Source: Arenimonas fontis
GTDB lineage: Bacteria; Pseudomonadota; Gammaproteobacteria; Xanthomonadales; Xanthomonadaceae
Direction of reading: 5' to 3'
Length of the DNA stretch: 64,000 bases
NCBI RefSeq assembly: GCF_008386465.1
Contig: NZ_VUOD01000005.1
Span: 1 to 64,000 of the forward strand
Position numbers and translations under genes: made by a program
Notes under the pieces: model-generated
The model's input: the letters and a program-made list of their open reading frames with translations, nothing else
The model's database searches: none
What the model was told of the DNA's origin: nothing
Part shown: one piece after another, positions 41,787 through 49,056 of the stretch
Position numbering within the stretch: the stretch's first letter is position 1
Layout: each line of letters opens with the position of its first letter

Positions 41787-42544
41787 TGACCGGCCTGCCT
41801 GCCAACCCGAGCGGCCGCAAGCTTGGCCTGGTGATCGACCTGGACACCTGCGTCGGCTGCCATGCCTGCGCGGTGGCCTGCAAGGAATGGAATGCCGGCG
41901 GTATCGCCGGGCCGCTCAGCGACGAACAACCCTACGGCACGGAACCCTCCGGCGTCTGGTTCAACCGGGTCCATTCCTACGAGCTCGAAGGCACGGACAC
42001 GCAGCCGGCCATGACCCTGCACTTCCCACGCAGCTGCCTGCACTGCGAGCAGCCCGCCTGCGTCACCGTCTGCCCGACCGGCGCCAGCTACAAGCGGGCC
42101 GAAGACGGCATCGTGCTGGTGGACGAGGACAGGTGCATCGGCTGCAAGCTGTGCAGCTGGGCTTGTCCCTACGGGGCCCGCGAGTACGACGCGGTCGAGG
42201 GCGTGATGAAGAAGTGCACGCTGTGCGTGGACCGCATCTACAACGAAACCATTCCCGCAGGCTCGCGCCAGCCGGCCTGCGTGCAGGCCTGCCCCACCCG
42301 CGCCCGCCACTTCGGCGACCTGGGCGATCCGGATTCGGCGGTGTCGCGCCTGGTGGCCGAGCGCGGTGGCACGGTGCCAATGCCCGAACTGGGTTACGCC
42401 CCGGTCAATCGCTATCTGCCGCCGCGCCCGCGCCGGGCCGGCAGCCCGGACGAGGCGGCAGCCGATGGCGAGCCGGAGCAAGCCCTGGACGGCAGCCGGC
42501 TCAATCCGCTGCTGCGCTGGCTGGACCGCGCCCTGAGCCGCTGA
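41786..42544 (+). CDS. soeB: Sulfite dehydrogenase iron-sulfur subunit SoeB
   Basis: This 252-residue DmsB-type electron-transfer subunit has four cysteine sets for [4Fe-4S] clusters: CVGCHACAVAC, CLHCEQPACVTVC, CIGCKLCSWAC, and CTLC paired with CVQAC. It passes electrons from the molybdopterin subunit to the membrane subunit. The C-terminal tail beyond residue 210 is Pro/Ala-rich and variable. ATG 41786 overlaps the transporter stop, and its own stop overlaps the soeC start (TGATG). Confidence 0.9.
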   Translation: MTGLPANPSGRKLGLVIDLDTCVGCHACAVACKEWNAGGIAGPLSDEQPYGTEPSGVWFNRVHSYELEGTDTQPAMTLHFPRSCLHCEQPACVTVCPTGASYKRAEDGIVLVDEDRCIGCKLCSWACPYGAREYDAVEGVMKKCTLCVDRIYNETIPAGSRQPACVQACPTRARHFGDLGDPDSAVSRLVAERGGTVPMPELGYAPVNRYLPPRPRRAGSPDEAAADGEPEQALDGSRLNPLLRWLDRALSR

Positions 42545-43476
42545 TGCATCCCTCGTTTTCGGTCATTTTCTTCACCACCCTGTCGGGCCTGGGCTACGGC
42601 CTGTGGATCTGGTCGGCGACGGCGCTGTTGCATTACGGCAGCCAGCGCGGCGTGCACTACCTGCTGCCTCTGGCCCTGGGTGTGCTGCCGGTCACAGCCG
42701 GGCTGCTCAGCTCGACCCTGCACCTGGGCCGGCCGTTGCGGGCCTGGCGCGCCTTCAGCCAGTGGCGCAGCAGCTGGCTGTCGCGCGAAGGCGTGCTGGC
42801 GGTGCTGGCCTTTCTGCCTTGGGCCTTCGTGGTGGGCTCGGCCCTGTTCGGCCAGGGCGTGCCGGCCTGGGCGATGAAGACGGCCCTGGTCGCGCTGGTG
42901 CTGCTGTCGCTGGCCACCCTGGTGTGCACGGCGATGATCTACGCCTCGCTCAAGCCCATTCCGGCCTGGCGGCACTGGGCGGTGCTGCCGGCCTACCTCG
43001 GCTTCGCCCTGCTCACCGGCGGCCTGGCCGCAGTCGCCCTGTACGCGCGCTCGGAATGGCCCGGGACGCTGGCGCAGTACGGATTGCCGGCCCTGGCCCT
43101 GCTGCTGGGCGGGCTGAAGTGGCGTTACTGGCGCGACATCGACCGCGGACCGCTGCCGGCCGGGCGCGCCTCGGCCCTGGGCCTGCCGGCCGGGCGCGAG
43201 ATCCGTGTGTTCGAGCGGCCGCATACCGAAGCCAACTTCATCACCCGCGAGATGGGCTTCGTGCTTGCGCGCAAGCACGGGCGGCGGCTTCGGGCCATCG
43301 CCCTGCTGCTGTTCGCCGGCCTGCCGGCCCTGCTTGGCCTGCTGGCCTTCCTGCCGGCCTCGGGGCCGAGCGCGCCGCTGCTCGGCCTGGCCGCCGGCTG
43401 CGCCCTGCTGGGCGCGATCGTGGAGCGTTGGCTGTTTTTCGCCCAGGCCCGACACCTGGTGACCCTGTATTACTGA
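42544..43476 (+). CDS. soeC: Sulfite dehydrogenase membrane subunit SoeC (DmsC-like)
   Basis: This 310-residue integral membrane protein has eight predicted helices and fits the DmsC/NrfD-type anchor family: HPSFSVIFFTTLSGLGYGLW, STLHLGRPLRAWRAF, SSWLSREGV, and a final VERWLFFAQARHLVTLYY. It anchors SoeAB to the inner face of the membrane and delivers electrons to quinone. It is the last gene of the operon and converges on hemC; the 95-bp gap contains GGCGGCC-rich sequence but no clear T-tailed terminator. Confidence 0.87.
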   Translation: MHPSFSVIFFTTLSGLGYGLWIWSATALLHYGSQRGVHYLLPLALGVLPVTAGLLSSTLHLGRPLRAWRAFSQWRSSWLSREGVLAVLAFLPWAFVVGSALFGQGVPAWAMKTALVALVLLSLATLVCTAMIYASLKPIPAWRHWAVLPAYLGFALLTGGLAAVALYARSEWPGTLAQYGLPALALLLGGLKWRYWRDIDRGPLPAGRASALGLPAGREIRVFERPHTEANFITREMGFVLARKHGRRLRAIALLLFAGLPALLGLLAFLPASGPSAPLLGLAAGCALLGAIVERWLFFAQARHLVTLYY

Positions 43477-43571
43477 ATTACTGAGCGGGCGGCCGGGCCT
43501 GTGCGGCATGCGCCCGTCCCGGGACATGCCGGTTGGCCGGCGGCCCGGCCGATCGGCTCCGGCAACCAGGA

Positions 43572-44480
43572 TCAGGGCAGCAGGGCGTCAGCGCCACGCG
43601 CCAGCAGCATGTCGGCGACCTGCTCGCCCAGCCTTTCCGGTTCCTCGGCCGGACCGCTGGCAAAGCCGCGCACGGTCTTGCCGGTGCCGGCATCGCCGAC
43701 CAGGCCCTCGAGCGACAGCCGGCTGCCCTTGAGCGTGGCGTAGGCGGCGATCGGCACTCGGCAGCTGCCGCCGAGCAGACGGGTCATCGCACGCTCGGCG
43801 CGCACGCAGCGATCGGTGGCCTCGTGATGCAGGGACGCGAACAGCGCGCGCGTGTCCATGTCTCCGGCCCGGCATTCGACCGCGATCGCGCCTTGGGCCG
43901 CGGCCGGAATGAAGCGCGGTGCGCTGAGCCGTTCGCGGATGCGCTCGGCCAGGCCCAGGCGTTCCAGACCGGCGGCGGCCAGGACGATGGCGTCGTAATC
44001 GCCGGCATCGAGCTTGGCCAGGCGGGTGTTGACGTTGCCGCGCAGGTCGCGCAGTTGCAGGTCGGGCCGGTGCGCTCGCAACAGCGCCTGCCGACGCAGC
44101 GACGAGGTACCGACCACGGCGCCCAAGGGCAGCTCCTCCAAGGCCTGGTACCTGGCCGAGACGAAGGCGTCTTCGGGCGAGGCCCGCTCCAGCACGGCCG
44201 CCAGTTCGAAGCCGGCTTCAAGCACCATCGGCACGTCCTTGAGCGAATGCACGGCGGCATCGGCGCGGCCTTCCAGCATGGCCACCTCCAGCTCCTTCAG
44301 GAACAGGCCTTTGCCGCCGATTTCGGCCAGGGGCTGGTCCAGCACCTGGTCGCCACGGGTGGTCATGGGCACCAGCTCGACCTCCAGGCCCGGATGCGCC
44401 TCGCGCAGACGCGCCGCCACGTGTTCGGTCTGCCACAGGGCCAACGCGCTTTCGCGGGTGGCCAGGCGGATCTTCGCCAT
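43572..44480 (-). CDS. hemC: Porphobilinogen deaminase (hydroxymethylbilane synthase)
   Basis: This 302-residue enzyme polymerises four porphobilinogens into hydroxymethylbilane in haem synthesis. Markers are [84 protein letters not shown] and the dipyrromethane cofactor Cys240 in GGSCRVP. It lies 10 bp after algR; the algR-hemC order is conserved in pseudomonads and xanthomonads. hemD does not follow within the window. Confidence 0.96.
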   Translation of the reverse strand: MAKIRLATRESALALWQTEHVAARLREAHPGLEVELVPMTTRGDQVLDQPLAEIGGKGLFLKELEVAMLEGRADAAVHSLKDVPMVLEAGFELAAVLERASPEDAFVSARYQALEELPLGAVVGTSSLRRQALLRAHRPDLQLRDLRGNVNTRLAKLDAGDYDAIVLAAAGLERLGLAERIRERLSAPRFIPAAAQGAIAVECRAGDMDTRALFASLHHEATDRCVRAERAMTRLLGGSCRVPIAAYATLKGSRLSLEGLVGDAGTGKTVRGFASGPAEEPERLGEQVADMLLARGADALLP

Positions 44481-44490
44481 GTCGTTCCCC

Positions 44491-45222
44491 TCAAAGATGC
44501 CTGAGCCGCTCGCGCAGGCCGGGCAGGCAGCGCCTGCTGACCTCGAGCGCGACCCCATCGTGGCGCAGCACCGCCTGCACCTGTCCCTCGGGCGTGCGGC
44601 GCAGCTCGGCGAATTCGTCGGCGGCCACCAGGCAATTGCGATGGATGCGGATGAAGCGGTCGCCGAACTCCTGTTCCAGCGACTTCAGCGAATCCTCAAT
44701 CAGATCCTCGCCGCGGGCATGGTGCACGACCACGTATTTCTCCTCCGCCTGCAGGTAACGCACTTCCGCGACCGGAATCAGGCGCAGGCTTCCACGCAGG
44801 CGGGCGCTGAGGTGGCTGCGGCGGCTGTCGCCGGCGTCGGGTACGCGGCCGGGCAGGCGGGCGGCGCGTTGCAGGCGCGCCCGCTCCAGCGCCTCGACCA
44901 GGCGTTCGCGCCTTACCGGCTTGACCAGGTAGTCCACGGCCGCGGCCTCGAAGGCCGCCAGCGCGTGTTTGTCGAAGGCCGTGCAGAAGATCACCGCCGG
45001 CGGACAGTCCAGGCCGGCCAGGTGACGGGCTGCTTCCAGTCCGTCCATCACCGGCATGGCAATGTCCATCAGCACGGCGTCCACACCGAGCGATTGCGCC
45101 AGTTCGACAGCCTCGCGGCCGTCGGCGGCCTCGCCGGCGATCTCGTGCCCGCCGATCTCGGCCAGCAGGCCGGCCAGTCGGTGCCTGGCCAGGGCTTCGT
45201 CATCCACCAGGAGCAGCTTCAT
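44491..45222 (-). CDS. algR: LytTR-type response regulator (AlgR-like)
   Basis: This 243-residue protein has a receiver domain (1-120) with acidic pocket VDDEA, phosphorylation site Asp53 in [11 protein letters not shown], and Lys in DYLVKPV. A LytTR DNA-binding domain (about 140-240) carries [26 protein letters not shown] and the tail [14 protein letters not shown]. It resembles AlgR, controlling alginate/type IV pili functions in pseudomonads. The usual partner sensor (AlgZ/FimS) is not adjacent; an esterase gene precedes it instead. ATG 45222 is preferred over an upstream start adding six residues. Confidence 0.88.
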   Translation of the reverse strand: MKLLLVDDEALARHRLAGLLAEIGGHEIAGEAADGREAVELAQSLGVDAVLMDIAMPVMDGLEAARHLAGLDCPPAVIFCTAFDKHALAAFEAAAVDYLVKPVRRERLVEALERARLQRAARLPGRVPDAGDSRRSHLSARLRGSLRLIPVAEVRYLQAEEKYVVVHHARGEDLIEDSLKSLEQEFGDRFIRIHRNCLVAADEFAELRRTPEGQVQAVLRHDGVALEVSRRCLPGLRERLRHL

Positions 45223-45248
45223 GGCCGCAGAGTATGCCAAGCCGGGGT

Positions 45249-45923
45249 TCAGCCGGCCCGGTCGAAGCGGGCTTGCAGCCAGTCGCCCAGGTCGCGCACC
45301 TCCTCGGCGCAGACGCTGTGCGGCATCGGGTAGCGGTGCCAGTCGACCGACAGGCCCAGGTGGCGCAGGACATCCCGGCTGCGCTCGCCCAGGGCGTACG
45401 GCACCACCGGGTCGTGCAGGCCGTGCGCCATGAAGACCGGCGTGGCGCGGCCGGCCGGCGTGCTTTCAGCCGCGGTGGACGCCGCCAGTGGCAGGTAGGT
45501 GGACAGGGCAACGATGCCGGCCAGGCCGGCCTCCCGGCGCAGGCCGGCGGCCAGGGCGACGGCACCGCCCTGCGAAAAGCCGGCCAGCACGACCCGCGAG
45601 GCCGGTACGCCACGCTCCGCCTCGCGTGCCAGCAGGGCCTCGACCCGGGCCATGGACTCGCGCACGCCGGCTTCGTCGGCGCGTTGCTCGATGCTCAGGT
45701 CGCGGATGTCGTACCAGGCGCGCATGGGCAGGCCGCCGTTGATGGTCACCGGCCGCACCGGCGCGTGCGGGAACACGAAGCGCAGGGCCGGCCAGCCCGG
45801 CCGCACCAGCTCGGGCACGATCGGCTCGAAATCGTGGCCGTCGGCGCCTAGGCCATGCAGCCAGAGAAGGGTCCATTCGGGGCTGGCGCCGGTCTGGCGT
45901 TCGACGCAGTCGGGCAGGCTCAT
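45249..45923 (-). CDS. Phospholipase/carboxylesterase family alpha/beta hydrolase
   Basis: This 224-residue protein of the acyl-protein thioesterase/carboxylesterase family has the oxyanion loop LLWLHGLGADGHDFEPIVPEL, PHAPVRPVTINGGLPMRAWYDI, nucleophile Ser in AGFSQGGAVAL, Asp in GLHDPVVPYALGE, and His in PMPHSVCAEEV. It is cytosolic and probably hydrolyses short-chain esters. ATG 45923 starts where the conserved region begins; the open frame upstream is antisense noise. It is 26 bp upstream of algR on the same strand. CATAAT lies about 30 bp upstream as a possible -10. Confidence 0.9.
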   Translation of the reverse strand: MSLPDCVERQTGASPEWTLLWLHGLGADGHDFEPIVPELVRPGWPALRFVFPHAPVRPVTINGGLPMRAWYDIRDLSIEQRADEAGVRESMARVEALLAREAERGVPASRVVLAGFSQGGAVALAAGLRREAGLAGIVALSTYLPLAASTAAESTPAGRATPVFMAHGLHDPVVPYALGERSRDVLRHLGLSVDWHRYPMPHSVCAEEVRDLGDWLQARFDRAG

Positions 45924-45955
45924 CACGTTCCATTCCGGCAGGGAGGAACGCGGGA

Positions 45956-46462
45956 TTATGCCGGGGCCAGGCCGCCTCCGAAGCCGATCAGCCCGCCCAG
46001 CCGGCGGGCGATGCGGTCGGCCGCCTCCCGGCCGAGCCGGGAGAGGTCCACGTCGGCCGCCGCCAGTGCCTGCTCGGCGGGCAAGCCGGGCACGGCATGC
46101 AGGCGCAGGGCGCAGGGCCGCCAGCGCGGCCAGGCCGACAGCCGCACCGCCCGCCAGCGCGGGCCGGGGTGGGTATCGGCTTGGCAGGCTTCGACCGGCA
46201 CACAGTCCAACAGCCGTTCCCAGGCCAGGAAGTCGCTGTCGGGCAGGCGATGCAGTTGCCAGCAGCATTCGCCGTCGGCGCTGCGAAAGCACAGGGCCTC
46301 GCTCGGCCCTTCGCTGTCGAGGCTGACGTGCGCGTGCACCTGCACCGCGCGTCGCCAACCGCTGAGCGGATGCCGGTCGCGGGCATCATGCAGGCACAGC
46401 ACCGGACCCAGGGCCGCCAGGGCATCCGGCGGACAGGAATGCAGGGCCGCGGGCCTGGCCAT
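45956..46462 (-). CDS. Hypothetical protein in the hemP operon
   Basis: This 168-residue protein is not recognised. It has no signal peptide or membrane helix and is rich in Trp, Cys and His (CLHDARDRHPL, FRSADGECCWQLHRLPDSDFLAWERLLDCVPVEACQADTHPGPRW). It starts 7 bp after the hemP stop and is therefore probably co-expressed under the Fur box at 46685. Haem or iron handling is a reasonable guess from position only. The compact Cys/His content might bind iron or haem. Confidence 0.7.
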   Translation of the reverse strand: MARPAALHSCPPDALAALGPVLCLHDARDRHPLSGWRRAVQVHAHVSLDSEGPSEALCFRSADGECCWQLHRLPDSDFLAWERLLDCVPVEACQADTHPGPRWRAVRLSAWPRWRPCALRLHAVPGLPAEQALAAADVDLSRLGREAADRIARRLGGLIGFGGGLAPA

Positions 46463-46469
46463 GGCGCCC

Positions 46470-46655
46470 CTACTTGACCAGGATCAGCTTGTCGTTGCGG
46501 GTGTGCCGCAGCCGATAGACCTGGTCGCCGTGCCGTATCAGCACTTCCCGGGCGCCGCGCATCAGTTCGCGACTGTCGAACGCGGGGGCGGCCGGGACCG
46601 TGGTTCGCGGGGCGGCGGAAAGCGGGGGCAGCGGAAGCGTCAGGGTCGAAGCCAT
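46470..46655 (-). CDS. hemP: Hemin uptake protein HemP
   Basis: This small protein of 61 residues ends with the HemP signature FDSRELMRGAREVLIRHGDQVYRL RHTRNDKLILVK (last 36 residues). HemP proteins are iron-regulated and accompany haem uptake; in some bacteria they act as transcriptional activators for haem-uptake genes. ATG 46655 has GGAGAGG just upstream. A Fur-box-like sequence lies 30 bp before the start. It is followed at 7 bp by an unknown Cys/His-rich protein. Confidence 0.88.
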   Translation of the reverse strand: MASTLTLPLPPLSAAPRTTVPAAPAFDSRELMRGAREVLIRHGDQVYRLRHTRNDKLILVK

Positions 46656-46684
46656 GGGCCTCTCCAGCGGGTGGGCTTGTCGCA

Positions 46685-46703
46685 AATGATAACGCTTCGC
46701 ATT
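46685..46703. promoter_or_regulatory. Fur-box-like operator upstream of hemP
   Basis: AATGATAACGCTTCGCATT is an imperfect 19-bp palindrome (AATG..AA...TT..CATT). One half, TTATCATT on the minus strand, matches the Fur consensus exactly; the other half is diverged. It is the most AT-rich stretch in the neighbourhood and sits 30 bp upstream of hemP, where a Fur-repressed promoter is expected. Confidence 0.6.
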
Positions 46704-46748
46704 ACCGCGTCAAGCCCCTGCCCCGCTGGCATTTTGTCGCCTCCGGGC

Positions 46749-47837
46749 TCAGCCCTTTTGGGTCGGCAGCCGGAACTGCAGCACCTGGCGTTGCTCCACC
46801 GGCCCCGGCAGTGGCTCGAAGCGCCAACGCCGCACCGCTTCCAGCGCCGCTTCCTCGAACACGCCCTCCGGTTGCGCACTCAGCACCCGCGGCGCCTCCA
46901 CGCTGCCGTCGGCCCGCACCACGAAAGCCACGGTGACCTCACCCTCGATGCGGCGGCGCAGGGCCATCAGCGGATAGCGTGGAATGGGCGCGCTGGCCAG
47001 GCGCGGCGTGACCTTCGGCGCGCCAGGCGGTGGCGCAGGGGATGGCAGGACCGGCCGCGCCGGCGAAGCCGACAGCGGCGCCGGCGAAGCCGACAGCGGC
47101 GCCGGCGAGGGTACCGGGGACGTCGCGTCGCCGGCGTTCGGCCGCGCGGACCATGCGCCGCCCAGCGCGGTGGCCGGGGGCGACGACGGCGGCCCGCCCG
47201 CCACCTCCGTCGGCCCGCTCCCCTGCGGCGCGGTTCCCGGCGCTGTGGCGGGCAGGTCGGCCGTGGCCGGGGCGGTGGCGCGGCCGTCCGCGTCACCGGC
47301 CGTCCGCTCCCCCGTCGCGAGCTGTCCGCGCTGTCGGGCCGCGGCCTCCGTCTCGGCCTGCAGACGGGCCGCTTCGGCCGCCTCCGCGCTCAGCAGCGCG
47401 TGCTGCAGCCGGGTGACTGCGGGCGTCCCCTCGTCCACCCGCGCAACCAGGCCGATCAGGCGGCGTGCCTCGGCGAACTCGGCCCGCTCGATCGCCTGTT
47501 CGGCGGCGATGACGGCATACGGCAGCAGTTCCAGCAGGGTGGTGTCGAGCGCCGCATCGTCGGGCCGCAGCGCAACCAGGGCCAGGTAATGCTCGATGGC
47601 GTTGTCGCCGGCCGGCGCGTAGAAACGCTGCTCGGCGAGGGCGCGGGCGGCAGCGTCGCGCAAGCCGGTTTCGTCGGTGGCGGGAGGATTTGCAGCGGGC
47701 GCGGCCCTCGCGTCGCCGTCCGACGCAACCGGCCGCGAGGGCCTCGCCTCGACGGCGGTACCCGTCGTGACGGAATCGGAGCAGGCGGCCAGCGACAACG
47801 CAGCCAGCAAGGGAAAGGAGCAGCGGGAAAGAGGCAT
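46749..47837 (-). CDS. TonB C-terminal domain protein with lipoprotein signal
   Basis: This 362-residue protein has an N-terminal lipobox LAAC (Cys19) instead of the TonB signal-anchor helix. A helical repeat-like region (about 55-165) and a Pro/Ala/Ser linker (about 190-275) with a duplicated seven-residue PLSASPA unit (21-bp DNA repeat near 47060-47101) follow. The TonB domain is C-terminal (about 278-362): IPRYPLMALRRRIEGEVTVAFVVRADGSV and ALEAVRRWRFEPLP. Classical TonB must span the inner membrane to contact ExbB, so this one may not energise receptors in the usual way. No exbBD is in the window. Confidence 0.8.
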   Translation of the reverse strand: MPLSRCSFPLLAALSLAACSDSVTTGTAVEARPSRPVASDGDARAAPAANPPATDETGLRDAAARALAEQRFYAPAGDNAIEHYLALVALRPDDAALDTTLLELLPYAVIAAEQAIERAEFAEARRLIGLVARVDEGTPAVTRLQHALLSAEAAEAARLQAETEAAARQRGQLATGERTAGDADGRATAPATADLPATAPGTAPQGSGPTEVAGGPPSSPPATALGGAWSARPNAGDATSPVPSPAPLSASPAPLSASPARPVLPSPAPPPGAPKVTPRLASAPIPRYPLMALRRRIEGEVTVAFVVRADGSVEAPRVLSAQPEGVFEEAALEAVRRWRFEPLPGPVEQRQVLQFRLPTQKG

Positions 47838-47907
47838 GCCTGGCGTAGCGCGAACTCGGGGCCGGCAGGCTAGCCTCCGCGCGTGACCGCTTCGCTTCGG
47901 TGCGGCA

Positions 47908-49053
47908 TCAGTTTTCTTGCGGCCTTACCCGCTGCCCCGGCTCCAGGTCTCCGGGCGGGAAACGCACCACCAGGTCGTCGGCCGACAAGCCCGATATCAC
48001 CTGCCGCCAGGATCCGTCGCTGGGGCCGACCTCGACCGGCACCGGCCAGGCACGGCCCTCGCGCAGCTGCCAGGCGCGCCAGCCGTCGGCGTCGCGCACC
48101 AGCGCCTCCAGCGGAATACGCGGCACCTCTTCCAGCGCCAGCACGGTGACGCGCGCGTCCACCTGGTAACCGTGGCCCAGGCCCTCGGGCACCTCGTCAA
48201 GGGCGATACGCACACGCACGCGCTGTTCCTCGACACCGAGCGCGGAGACTTTCAGCTCGCCCAGCGGCTCCACCCGCTCGACCCTGCCGGGCAAGGGCTC
48301 GCCGCCCCAGTTCTCGACCGTTGCGCCAGCGCCGGGGCGGATGCCGACGGCATCCTGGGAAAGAAAATCGCCCACCACTTCCAGATCGGCCAGGTCGGCC
48401 AGTTCCAGCAGCGGCGTCCCGGCCGCGACCGGGCCTTCGCTTTCCTGCCAGCGTTTGAGCAGGACGCCGGCCACCGGCGCCCGCAGCTCCAGCCCGCCGT
48501 TTTCGCCATTGTGCTCCCAGGCCAAGGCGGCACGCGCCTCGCGCAGTCGGGCCTGGGCAGCGTTGCGCGCGGCCAGGGCCTGGCGATGCGCGGCATCGGC
48601 GGCGGTGAGCTCGCCTTCGGCGACCAGGCCTTGCTCGAACAGGGTGCGGATGCGGCGCAGCTGGTCGGTGGCGGCATCCAGCCTCGCCCGGGCTTCGACT
48701 TCCAGGGCGGCGGCGGCCTCCACCGCGGCCTCCGCCTGGGCGCGGGCGCGCGGATCCAGCGGCGCGCTGCCGGCCGGCCGCAACCGCACCAGCACCTGCC
48801 CGGCCTGCACCGGGTCGCCCGGTTCGAGTTCGATGCGCTCCAGCGTGCCCGTCACCGGCGCCGCGATCGCGTAAAGCTCGCGTGCCCGCGTGACGCCCTG
48901 GTCGAGCACGGTGACGAGCAGCGGACCACGCTCTATCCTGGCGACCGGCAACTCGCGCGGCCGCGGCGCCCAGGCCCAGGCGACCCAGGCCGCCAGGACC
49001 AGGAGCACCAGGCTCCAGGCAAGTCGGGTCCGCGTGTGCGCTGACAGGGGCAT
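47908..49053 (-). CDS. HlyD/RND-type periplasmic adaptor subunit
   Basis: This 381-residue membrane-fusion protein has an N-terminal anchor helix (about 10-29) and a biotinyl-lipoyl half (ELYAIAAPVTGTLERIELEPGDPVQAGQVLVRL). A coiled-coil hairpin (about 105-165), the second lipoyl half LELRAPVAGVLLKR, and beta-barrel and membrane-proximal domains follow. It is the third gene of an ABC ATPase-FtsX-HlyD operon, 3 bp after the permease stop, and probably links the exporter to an outer-membrane factor. No TolC-like gene is nearby. Confidence 0.87.
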   Translation of the reverse strand: MPLSAHTRTRLAWSLVLLVLAAWVAWAWAPRPRELPVARIERGPLLVTVLDQGVTRARELYAIAAPVTGTLERIELEPGDPVQAGQVLVRLRPAGSAPLDPRARAQAEAAVEAAAALEVEARARLDAATDQLRRIRTLFEQGLVAEGELTAADAAHRQALAARNAAQARLREARAALAWEHNGENGGLELRAPVAGVLLKRWQESEGPVAAGTPLLELADLADLEVVGDFLSQDAVGIRPGAGATVENWGGEPLPGRVERVEPLGELKVSALGVEEQRVRVRIALDEVPEGLGHGYQVDARVTVLALEEVPRIPLEALVRDADGWRAWQLREGRAWPVPVEVGPSDGSWRQVISGLSADDLVVRFPPGDLEPGQRVRPQEN

Positions 49054-49056
49054 GGC

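Noticed and set aside
43477-43571. Terminator between soeC and hemC
   Set aside because: GGCGGCC-rich sequence could pair in several ways, but no convincing stem with a T-run was found.
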